Assembly (NCBI GenBank): GCA_964371055.1
Contig: CAYJLF010000005.1
Location: 1 to 64,000 of the forward strand
DNA: 64,000 nucleotides
Origin: CAYJLF01 sp964371055
GTDB lineage: Bacteria > Eisenbacteria > RBG-16-71-46 > CAIMUX01
Direction of reading: 5' to 3'
The translations under genes and the position numbers were made by a program. The stretch's first letter is position 1. Each line of letters begins with the position of its first letter. The notes below the pieces were generated by a model, which saw only the letters and a list, made by a program, of their open reading frames with translations, ran no database searches and was not told where the DNA came from. Positions 52,498-60,603 of the stretch are shown piece by piece.

Positions 52498-52734
52498 CGA
52501 CAGCCTCCGGCATCCATGCCTGGATCGCCCCGTTTCCGGGGATCCAATGGCGGCCACGGGGAGGATAGGCGATTGGTGGCGGCTGACAAGCCCATAGTCC
52601 GCTCTGGAGCCGCGGAAACGGGCCTGGGGAACCCGCCCGATCGACCCCTCTCCCGTGGTACCATGGAGGCTGTGCCTTCACATCCGCCAACCCGGCCGGC
52701 CGGGTTCCTCATCAGCCCGCTCGGGGAGGATTGC

Positions 52735-55700
52735 ATGCTACGCATCGCCGCCGGGATCGGCCCCAGCCCGGTCGCCCTCTTCATCGCCCTCGTCGCCGTC
52801 GTCGCCAGCGTCCTCCCACCCTCGCCGGTCCAGGCCGGAGCCGGCTCCGGATCCGCCTCCCCTGCCCGCGGCGTGGTCCTCGAGGACTTCGAAAGCGGAT
52901 CGGTCACGCTGATCTCCCACGACCCGGCCCAGGACCACGATCCCGACGGCTGGGAGGTCGTGTCGTCGCCGACCTACGGCGGCTCCGCCTACGCCCTGCG
53001 GGTCTCGGGCAATAGCTGGAAGGCCGAGGAGATCGCCCCCTACCCGATCGCGCCCGCCACCGTGCTGCAGGCCGCCATCTACGCTCCCTCGATCGGCGAG
53101 ATGAACGCGATCGGGATCGGCGATGGCACGAACACCCTGTACTACACCTGCGAAGGGACCTACCTGCCGACCAGCGACCCCTGGGAGGTCGTCTATCAGG
53201 GCGCCTTCCCCGACGACGAGTGGAACCTCTATCTGCTGCCGGTAGGACGGGACTGGTTCAGCCGCTACGGCTACTACCCCGAAATCACGCGGCTGGTCTT
53301 CGTCAACGATCACGACGACACGCCGAATGGCGTGACCGTCTACGACGCGATCGTCGATGTGACCGGCGACCTGCCGCAGGCGCCCGCCGTGACGATCATC
53401 CGCGGCCGCCAGACGGTCGAGAAGCTCACTTCCCGGCTCTACCGCGTCGGCATCCAGTTCGGATCGCAGGTCGAGGATCCCGATTCGCCGCCCGAGTCGC
53501 TCGTCTACCACTGGGACTTCGGCGACAGCACGACCAGCAGCGAGAGCGCGCCGTTCCACGAGTTCATCGCCGAGGCCGACTACACCTACACCGTCTCCCT
53601 CTTCGTCCGGGACCCCGACGGGATCTGGGGACGGGACACGACCCAGGTCAAAGTCGAGCCCGGTCTGGCCGATCTTCCGATCACGATGAACATCGTCGGC
53701 GACATCATGCTGGCGCGCGGCTACGACCAGCCGGGCGGCCTGATCGACCAGTACGGCCCCGAGTGGATCTTCGCCCCCACCCGTCCCTGGTTCGGCGACG
53801 CGGCCGACCTGAACATCGCCAACCTGGAGTGCCCGCTGACCGACGAGGGGACCCCGCATCCGACCAAGAGCATCGTCTTCCGCGGGCGCCCGTCGAACGT
53901 CGCCGGAATCGCCTGGGCCGGCATCGACGTCGTCTCGCTGGGAAACAACCACATCATCGACTATGGCCAGCGCGGGATGGAGGAGACCCAGGAGGTGCTC
54001 GACGCCGCCGGGATCCTCTGGGGCGGCGCCGACGATGACGACTACCTCGCGCAGCAGCCGGTCTTCGTCAACACCCGCGGCGTCTCGCTGGCGTTCATCG
54101 GCCAGTGCAACCGCACCGGGCGCGAGTACAACTACCAGCCGTTCCTCGACGCCGGGTACAACAAGCCCGGCTTCGCCTGGATCACGGAGCCCAACCTCGA
54201 CCGGGCCATCGGTGACGCGCGCGATCTGGCCGACCTCGTCGTGATCCAGCTCCACGCCGGCATCGAGTACGCGACCGGACCCGGGACGATCGCGCAGTCG
54301 GGGTGGCCGCTGGAAGGGATGGAGGGTAAGGCGGCGGTCGGACCGTTCCTGCCGCATCCGATCGATCCGGCCGATCCGAGGTTCTCGCATCAGGACGAGC
54401 CGCCGGCCGGCGCCGCGGGCCCCGGCCCGGGCCTGAAGCCGGCTGCCTCCGACTCCGACGGCAAAGACGACTTCATCTTCCCGACCCGGCCGTCCCTGAC
54501 CGACCGGCAGCTGCGCTGGCACGCGGTCGAAACCGGCGCCGATCTCGTCATCTGCCACCATCCCCACGTCCTGCAGGGGTTCGAGGTCTACAACGGCACC
54601 CTGATCGCCCACAGCCTGGGCAACTTCGTCTTCGACCAGAGCTACGCCGAGACCTTCCCGTCGCTCATCCTGTCGACCGAGTTCGACAAGGGAGGTTTCC
54701 GCTCGTTCACCTTCCGGCCGGCCTTCGTCGACGACTGGGTCCCCCACGTCGTCTCCGGACGGCTGGGGCGCGAGATCCTCGATCGCCAGGCGGAGTACTC
54801 GCGGGAGCTCAACACGGTCGTCACAGTCGATCCCGAAGCGATGCAGGCCACGATCCAGCTGCGCCCCGAGTTCCTCGAGTGGACGCCCGAGATCTTCACG
54901 ACCACCGAGCCGCTCTTAGAAGCCGACGGGTTCTGGACCACGCCGCCGATCGAGCGCGACGGCCCCGGCACGTTGGCGCGGGTGCTCTCGGTGGAGGCCG
55001 AAGGAGCGGTCGAAGTCCGCGTCGGGCGCGAGCTCCTCTGGCACGGCGACATGGAGGACGAAGGAGCGACCTTCTGGAACCTCAACAGCAACTACGAGGG
55101 GTATGACGCGGAGGTCGCGCACCAGGGGGCCCGCTCGCTCCGCCTGCGGCGCGACGGCGGGTCGGTCTCGACCGACCTCCAGGGGTTCCCGGCGCTGCTC
55201 GGCGGCCAGGACTACTCTCTCTCGATCTGGATCCGGACGCAGAATGCGAACGGCGCCAATCTCTCGGCCCAGTTCTACACCGGACGCGGCTCCGGTCTGG
55301 TGAGCGATGTCGAGGTCACGAGCGGCGTCGACGGCACGACCGAATGGACGCGGTACTGGCGCGATCTGTCGGTCGCCCAGACCCCCTGGTTCTTCGAGGT
55401 CAAGCCGCACATGGATCGCCCCTCCTCCGGGGAGGGATCCGCCTGGTTCGACGAGGCGAGGCTCATCGCCTGGGAGGCCTGGCAACCGGCGACACTGCCG
55501 CTCTCCTACCCCGCTCCGAGCAACCTGCGCTTCATTCAGGTGCGCACGACCGAGGCGGCGGGCTCGGTGACGCTCTCGTGGGAGGATGTGCGGGCGACCG
55601 ACCAGTCCGTCTCGATCGAGGAAGGGGAGGCGGGCGGCAGCGGCCTCAGGACCAACGGCGTGGGCATCGTCCTCGCCCGGCCCCAGCCGAATCCCTTCCG

Positions 55701-55923
55701 TTCCGACTCGGAGATCGAGTATCGTCTGATCCGGAACGGGCAGGTTCGACTCGAGGTGTTCGACCTTCGCGGACGCAGGGTTGCGACCCTCGTCGACCGG
55801 GTCCAGGAAGCGGGCGTCCATCGCGCGACCTGGACGGCCAAAGACCGAGCCGCGGGCCTCTACTTCGTCCGGCTGGCCTCCGGCGGAGAGACCCGGGTCG
55901 AGAAGCTGATTCTGATTCGCTGA
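52735..55923 (+). CDS. Secreted multidomain CapA-type metallophosphatase-like protein
   Basis: This 1062-residue protein has a signal peptide (ALFIALVAVVASVLPPSPVQA) and an N-terminal sugar-binding-like domain (40-230). A PKD-type domain follows (about 255-315, VYHWDFGDSTTSSES), then a CapA-like domain (about 315-690) with GDIMLARG, NIANLECPLT, SLGNNHIIDYG, VIQLHAGIEY, CHHPHVLQG and HSLGNFVFDQ. Next come a CBM-like domain (760-920) and a FlgD-like/Por-type C-terminal module (980-1062, PQPNPFRSDSEIEYRL, LEVFDLRGRRV, GLYFVRL). CapA proteins act in poly-gamma-glutamate capsule formation; this secreted, glycan-binding form probably acts outside the cell. GGGGAGGA precedes the ATG. Confidence 0.87.
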   Translation: MLRIAAGIGPSPVALFIALVAVVASVLPPSPVQAGAGSGSASPARGVVLEDFESGSVTLISHDPAQDHDPDGWEVVSSPTYGGSAYALRVSGNSWKAEEIAPYPIAPATVLQAAIYAPSIGEMNAIGIGDGTNTLYYTCEGTYLPTSDPWEVVYQGAFPDDEWNLYLLPVGRDWFSRYGYYPEITRLVFVNDHDDTPNGVTVYDAIVDVTGDLPQAPAVTIIRGRQTVEKLTSRLYRVGIQFGSQVEDPDSPPESLVYHWDFGDSTTSSESAPFHEFIAEADYTYTVSLFVRDPDGIWGRDTTQVKVEPGLADLPITMNIVGDIMLARGYDQPGGLIDQYGPEWIFAPTRPWFGDAADLNIANLECPLTDEGTPHPTKSIVFRGRPSNVAGIAWAGIDVVSLGNNHIIDYGQRGMEETQEVLDAAGILWGGADDDDYLAQQPVFVNTRGVSLAFIGQCNRTGREYNYQPFLDAGYNKPGFAWITEPNLDRAIGDARDLADLVVIQLHAGIEYATGPGTIAQSGWPLEGMEGKAAVGPFLPHPIDPADPRFSHQDEPPAGAAGPGPGLKPAASDSDGKDDFIFPTRPSLTDRQLRWHAVETGADLVICHHPHVLQGFEVYNGTLIAHSLGNFVFDQSYAETFPSLILSTEFDKGGFRSFTFRPAFVDDWVPHVVSGRLGREILDRQAEYSRELNTVVTVDPEAMQATIQLRPEFLEWTPEIFTTTEPLLEADGFWTTPPIERDGPGTLARVLSVEAEGAVEVRVGRELLWHGDMEDEGATFWNLNSNYEGYDAEVAHQGARSLRLRRDGGSVSTDLQGFPALLGGQDYSLSIWIRTQNANGANLSAQFYTGRGSGLVSDVEVTSGVDGTTEWTRYWRDLSVAQTPWFFEVKPHMDRPSSGEGSAWFDEARLIAWEAWQPATLPLSYPAPSNLRFIQVRTTEAAGSVTLSWEDVRATDQSVSIEEGEAGGSGLRTNGVGIVLARPQPNPFRSDSEIEYRLIRNGQVRLEVFDLRGRRVATLVDRVQEAGVHRATWTAKDRAAGLYFVRLASGGETRVEKLILIR

Positions 55924-55956
55924 CGGCGGCCGACGGGAGGCGGGGAGGGGTAGAGC

Positions 55957-57081
55957 ATGGCGCGCGAGCATCGAGGAGTCGAGGGATCCGGCGACGCTGG
56001 ACAGTTCGATCCGAGGGGAGATGCCGGCTTGAACCGAGGTCGCGTCGCAAGGATCGCGCCCGGCTCCGGACTCCTGACGATCCTCCTCCTGACGATCCTC
56101 ACCGTCACGCTGACCGGCCCGACCGGCTGCATGGTCCGGTCCGACACGCCGGTCGTCGGCCCCGACTCCACCCTGGTCTACCCATCGAAGCTGTCGTCCG
56201 ACGTCAATGCCTCGATCACCTTCGCCCTGCGCGACAGCCGCGCCCGCGAGGCGGAGAGAGAGAGCGACCGCGCCCGGCAGCGCGAGATCACCCGCCTGAA
56301 GAAGAATCGGGACAAGCTGGTGGAGATGCGCGCCGAGCAGGAGGAGGAGCGCGCCGCGGCCGCGCGACTCGCGGAGGAGAAGGCACGCAAGGCAGAGGAG
56401 AAGAAGGCGAAGGCGGCCAAGAAGAAGGCCGCCGAGAAGAAGAAGAGCGGGAAGAAGTCCTCCTCCGGGAAGGATGCCGTCAAGAAAGACGGAACGACAT
56501 CGGACGCACGGACGGACCGGAGCGAGGGATCGACGCTGTCGGAATCGAAGCGCACGGCAGGGAAGAGCTCCGAGGCGGCGAAGAAGAAGTCCACCCGCCG
56601 CGCCTCCCGTCGTCCCTCCCTCTCTTTCGCCGCCATCAGCGACTCGCTGGCGCGCATCGATGCCCGGCTCACGCAGCTCGAGTTCGAGGACTCGCTCGCC
56701 CAGTCCTCCGGCTGGAGGCAGAGCAAGGCGATGGGACGACCCGAGGACGAGCGAGCCTTCGACCTGGAAGAGGATGCCCGGATCCTCGCCACGGTGCAGC
56801 TCGACAACGTCTATGCCCGCGGCCGGCGTCCCATGACCCTGCACCTGATCTGGGTGAATCCCGCCCAGAAGAAGGTCTTCAAGAAGATGTACGAGTACAC
56901 GCCGAACGACTCCACCCAGAAGATCACCGGCTCCTTCTCGATCCCGCCGTCGCGTCGCTCGCCCGGGTTCTACAAGCTCAGGGTCTACCTGCACCGCGAG
57001 CTGATCGCGGAGAAGGCGTTCGAGCTGCGTGGCACCGGGCAGGAAGTGCCGGAGGAGTCCTCGGGCGACGGGGCGATGTAG
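55957..57081 (+). CDS. Lysine/alanine/glutamate-rich lipoprotein
   Basis: This 374-residue protein has an N-terminal hydrophobic segment (LTILLLTILTVTLTGPTGC) with a plausible but imperfect lipobox Cys near residue 58. A highly charged coiled-coil region (residues ~90-165, runs such as EKARKAEEKKAKAAKKKAA) follows, then a Ser/Lys linker and a compact C-terminal beta domain (residues ~260-360: RPMTLHLIWVNPAQKKVF, PGFYKLRVYLHRELI). The layout suggests an outer-membrane-anchored periplasmic rod holding an Ig-like domain. It starts 33 bases after the CapA-type gene with GGAGG upstream, so the pair is probably co-transcribed. Function unknown. Confidence 0.7.
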   Translation: MAREHRGVEGSGDAGQFDPRGDAGLNRGRVARIAPGSGLLTILLLTILTVTLTGPTGCMVRSDTPVVGPDSTLVYPSKLSSDVNASITFALRDSRAREAERESDRARQREITRLKKNRDKLVEMRAEQEEERAAAARLAEEKARKAEEKKAKAAKKKAAEKKKSGKKSSSGKDAVKKDGTTSDARTDRSEGSTLSESKRTAGKSSEAAKKKSTRRASRRPSLSFAAISDSLARIDARLTQLEFEDSLAQSSGWRQSKAMGRPEDERAFDLEEDARILATVQLDNVYARGRRPMTLHLIWVNPAQKKVFKKMYEYTPNDSTQKITGSFSIPPSRRSPGFYKLRVYLHRELIAEKAFELRGTGQEVPEESSGDGAM

Positions 57082-57108
57082 AGCCGAAGCCGGCGGTCAC
57101 TCCCGCTT

Positions 57109-57729
57109 CTACTTGAACCAGACCGTGAAGCCGGCCTGCCCCAAGAGATCGGAGCCCAGGTCGAAATCGTACCCCGACCGGTCGGGAACCGAGGTGATGC
57201 CATCGCCGACGATCTCGTCCTCGCCGATGAAGTCGATGACGACCCCCGCCTGCGTGAAGAGGGACAGGTACGACGTCGGGAAGTACTCCGCCTGCAGGCC
57301 GAGCCCGAGCCGCACATCGGTCGCCGAATCGTCACGATCGTTGGTCGAGCCTTCGATCGACACGCTCAACCGCTGAAGGTCCAGTCCCCCTAGGGCCGAG
57401 AGGTGCGCCTTCGACCAGGAGGAGAGCTTGTAGGTCCCGTACATGCCCAGCTCCATCGATGTGCCCTTGTTCGTGACTTCACCGGCCTCGGTGTCCACAG
57501 TCGTCTTCGACAGCCCGAACCCGACGGTCAACGAAAGCCCCAGCTGCGGGGTCACGTAGGTGCGCACGTTGATCCCGTTGGTACCGCCCAGGGTGGTGTT
57601 ACCGCCCACCCCGAAGGCCCCGTGCTTATTGGCCCAGTCAGCGCTTGATCCTTCCTGAGCCATCACCGGTCCTGTAGCCAGCGCCAGACCCAATCCCAGG
57701 AGCGAGATCCAACGATAGAAACGATTCAT
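57109..57729 (-). CDS. Small outer-membrane beta-barrel protein
   Basis: This 206-residue protein has a signal peptide (WISLLGLGLALATGPVMAQ), repeated amphipathic strands (LGLSLTVGFGLSKTTVD, SMELGMYGTYKLSS, LGLGLQAEYFPTSYLSLFTQ) and a C-terminal GFTVWFK, close to the outer-membrane insertion signal. The size and pattern fit an eight-stranded OmpA/OmpX-like barrel. The ATG at 57729 directly precedes the signal peptide. It is convergent with the preceding lipoprotein gene. Role unknown. Confidence 0.75.
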   Translation of the reverse strand: MNRFYRWISLLGLGLALATGPVMAQEGSSADWANKHGAFGVGGNTTLGGTNGINVRTYVTPQLGLSLTVGFGLSKTTVDTEAGEVTNKGTSMELGMYGTYKLSSWSKAHLSALGGLDLQRLSVSIEGSTNDRDDSATDVRLGLGLQAEYFPTSYLSLFTQAGVVIDFIGEDEIVGDGITSVPDRSGYDFDLGSDLLGQAGFTVWFK

Positions 57730-58024
57730 GACGAGTCTCCTTGTTCGGATGATTCCACTTGTGCCAGTGCACGTCACGCCGACACGCGCCCGCGGACACG
57801 CTTTTTGGAACGGGTGTTCATAGCACGCTCGCCCCGATCTGTACAAGATCCAAGAAGACGGTCTGGTTCTGGATCAGGCTCTGAATCCATTGGAGAAAAT
57901 GACGGTCTCGATCAAGACGGAGAATCGCAGCGTTCTCACGACCCATCGTTCCGGGGTGAATTCTCAACGGCGGCAACCTTTGGCCCGCTCCGCCGTCTGG
58001 TGCTGGTCAGCGAAAGGAGACCCC

Positions 58025-59545
58025 ATGCGCCCGAATACCCTCCGCCCCGCCGTCGGCCCCAACAGCCGCCCCGCCATGCGCCCCGCGTTCCTGTCCTTCG
58101 CCTGCCTGCTGGCCACACTCGCGACCGTGGCCTGGGGAGCCGGCCCGGCCGGCCTCCAACGGGAGGCCGAGGCGATCGGTCGCGCCTTCGTGGACGCCGC
58201 CAACACGTCTGATCCCGCCGTCCGCCTCGCCGCGGTACGCGCGATCTATGCCGACGAGACGTTGAAGAAGCGAGGTGAAGCCGAACTGCTCGCCGGGTTC
58301 GACCGTCTCGCGCGCGAGTGGGCCCCCCTCGAGCTCCACCACTCCGAGGCCGTCGCGACGCCGGCCGGGGAGGCGACCCGCTACTCGCTCCACGTCTTCG
58401 CGAAGTCCGCCCGGGACGGCCGATGGCACGACTTTCAGTTCATACTGGATCCCCAGCCGCCGCACCGTGTCGATCGGCTGGTCTTCATCGCCGAGGTCGC
58501 GGCGCCGGTCTATCTCCCGAACGGAGCGATCACCGACGACGCGACGCGCGCGTGGCTCGACGGGTACATCGACCGGCTCGTGGCCGACGACGATCTGTCC
58601 GGGGCGCTCATGATCGCGGTCGGCGGAGAGCCCATCTTCGAGCGGTACTTCGGATTCGCGGACGCCGCCCGCTCGGTTCCCTGTACCCCCGACACTCGAT
58701 TCAATCTCGGATCGGGGAACAAGATGTTCACCGCCCTCGCCGTGGCGCAACTCGTGGCCGAGGGCAAGCTCAGCTATGAGACCACGCTCGACCGGTTCGT
58801 GCCTGACCACCTGGACCCGGAGTGGAAACGGACGGCCAGGATCGGGCACATCCTTTCACACACCTCCGGGGCGGGAGAGTACTGGACCCCCGAAACGACC
58901 GAGGAACTCCGTCGGGTGAACACGCTCCGCGACTTCCTCCCCCTCATCGAGCGCGCCGGGATCGACTTCGCCCCCGGCACCGGGTGTCGCTACAGCAACT
59001 CCAACTTCATCCTGGCCGGGCTGGTCATCGAGGCGGCGACGGGGAGGGACTACCACGACGTTATCCGCGAGAGGATCTACACGCCCTGTGGCATGGCCGA
59101 CAGCGACACCTACTGGATGGATGGCTCGGTTCCGGGGCTCGCCGAACCGCTGACCGGAAAGCCGCGAGCCTGGCAGGCCGCGGGGCACGGCCGGCGCGGC
59201 AGCTCCGCCGGGGGCGGGTTCTCGACACCGCGCGACATCCTCCGCTTCGGGCGGGCTCTGGTCGAGGGAAGGATCGTCGGGCTTCCCGTCCTGGCGGAGA
59301 TGACACGCTCTCACACGGCCCACGTCCCGGACGCGGACCTCGACTACGGCTACGGGTTCATTCTCCAGTCAGACGCGGGCGGGACGCGATCCTTTGGTCA
59401 CGGCGGCATCGCCCCGGGAATCAACTTCGAGTACCGGTACTTTCCAGCCTCCGATGTCACCCTCATCGCCTTCTGCAACCAGGACAACGGGGCGTATGAC
59501 AGCCTGCGCATGACAGCGACGAAGCTCATCACCGGGGACCGGTGA
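58025..59545 (+). CDS. Secreted serine hydrolase, class C beta-lactamase/esterase fold
   Basis: This 506-residue protein has a signal peptide (FLSFACLLATLATVAWGA), an N-terminal ~140-residue domain (an NTF2-like fold is possible), and a penicillin-binding/beta-lactamase-like catalytic domain. The active-site motifs are Ser230-x-x-Lys233 in GSGNKMF, Tyr323-Ser-Asn in CRYSNSNF, and His459-Gly-Gly in GHGGIAPG. Such enzymes are often esterases or D-amino peptidases rather than resistance determinants. ATG 58025 follows GAAAGGAGA. It is alone in its unit. Confidence 0.87.
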   Translation: MRPNTLRPAVGPNSRPAMRPAFLSFACLLATLATVAWGAGPAGLQREAEAIGRAFVDAANTSDPAVRLAAVRAIYADETLKKRGEAELLAGFDRLAREWAPLELHHSEAVATPAGEATRYSLHVFAKSARDGRWHDFQFILDPQPPHRVDRLVFIAEVAAPVYLPNGAITDDATRAWLDGYIDRLVADDDLSGALMIAVGGEPIFERYFGFADAARSVPCTPDTRFNLGSGNKMFTALAVAQLVAEGKLSYETTLDRFVPDHLDPEWKRTARIGHILSHTSGAGEYWTPETTEELRRVNTLRDFLPLIERAGIDFAPGTGCRYSNSNFILAGLVIEAATGRDYHDVIRERIYTPCGMADSDTYWMDGSVPGLAEPLTGKPRAWQAAGHGRRGSSAGGGFSTPRDILRFGRALVEGRIVGLPVLAEMTRSHTAHVPDADLDYGYGFILQSDAGGTRSFGHGGIAPGINFEYRYFPASDVTLIAFCNQDNGAYDSLRMTATKLITGDR

Positions 59546-59563
59546 GCAAGGGCGCGGGACCCG

Positions 59564-60376
59564 TCAGTCCAGCCCGAACTCCGCCCTGATCTCGGGAGTC
59601 AGGCGCCGCAGCCGGCCCAGCCGCCGGACATACTCGACCGGATCGGCGCGGAGCTGCCAGCGCGGGTAGAACGTACGACGGATTCCTCTCGAGCAGCTCG
59701 CGCTGCCGCTGTGTCCGATGCGATAGACAGCGCCGGGGAACGGCAGCGGCTCCAGCGGCGTCCCACCCTCCCTGAGCCGCCTCTCCAGCACCTTGTGGCT
59801 TCCGATCATCCATCGGACGTAATCGGGATCGGCCGCCTCGACACGGTCCGGCAACCCGAGAAGATCGATCCGCACGAGGTGGGAGGTCCCGCAATAGAGG
59901 AAGAACGAGGGATGCCGGTAGAGCCAGGACCCGCCGTCGCTCCAGACGTACCCCTCGGGCATGAACCACCCGTTCGCCCCGGCGTGGCGCGCCACCTGCC
60001 CGGCGAGACGGTTGCTGACGAAATCATCGGCGTCGACGGTCATCATGTGGGTCACGTCAGAAGAATCACGCGCGTGCAGGATCCCGGCCAGGATGCGCCT
60101 TCCCTTGTCGAAGCGGATGACGTCGCGCCGGGATTCCTCGTCCGCATAGAGATCCCGGCGCGGAGGCGGGTCGGGTGCCTCGAAATCCACCCGTGCGATT
60201 TCGGCGCCCGGAGGCAATTCCGGCATCGCCACGCCGCGGTTGGCGACGACCACGGCCCGGAACGGACCCTCCCGCTGCGCGCAGACGGATCGCACCGTCC
60301 GGAGTAACAAGGAGAGAACCACGGGCCAGTTCCCGGCGGACGCCGGGTGCTGCAGCGGAATCACGAATACGAGCAT
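59564..60376 (-). CDS. Putative glycosyltransferase (GT-A like)
   Basis: This 270-residue cytosolic protein starts MLVFVIPLQHPASAGNW and has a possible metal-binding motif in MMTVDADDFVS, followed by WFMPEGYVWSDGGSW and LVRIDLLGLPD. This layout fits small family 2-like transferases of uncharacterised type. ATG 60376 is chosen because a purine-rich site (AGGCAGGA) stands upstream, whereas the longer frame is arginine/glycine-rich and shadow-like. It is divergent from the GH63-like gene. The substrate is unknown. Confidence 0.68.
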   Translation of the reverse strand: MLVFVIPLQHPASAGNWPVVLSLLLRTVRSVCAQREGPFRAVVVANRGVAMPELPPGAEIARVDFEAPDPPPRRDLYADEESRRDVIRFDKGRRILAGILHARDSSDVTHMMTVDADDFVSNRLAGQVARHAGANGWFMPEGYVWSDGGSWLYRHPSFFLYCGTSHLVRIDLLGLPDRVEAADPDYVRWMIGSHKVLERRLREGGTPLEPLPFPGAVYRIGHSGSASCSRGIRRTFYPRWQLRADPVEYVRRLGRLRRLTPEIRAEFGLD

Positions 60377-60603
60377 CTGTCCTGCCTCTTCGAGAGTGGA
60401 AGAGCCGGCGCCGCGCCGGGGATCCCGGGGAAGTCCTGGCGGGGAGTATCCCTCGTCCCGGGTCTTGCTGTCCAGCCGCCGGGCGCCGGTCGATCGCCCC
60501 CACCGTCGTTCTCGCTTGACCACCGCCTCGTTCCGGCCGTTCCATTCGAGCGATCCGGATCGCCGACGGACTCGATTCGTGAACCCTCCAGGGAGGACGC
60601 CCG

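Noticed and set aside
58025..59545. Reading the serine hydrolase as an antibiotic-resistance beta-lactamase
   Set aside because: The SxxK and YSN motifs define the fold only. The extra N-terminal domain and the context do not support a resistance role.
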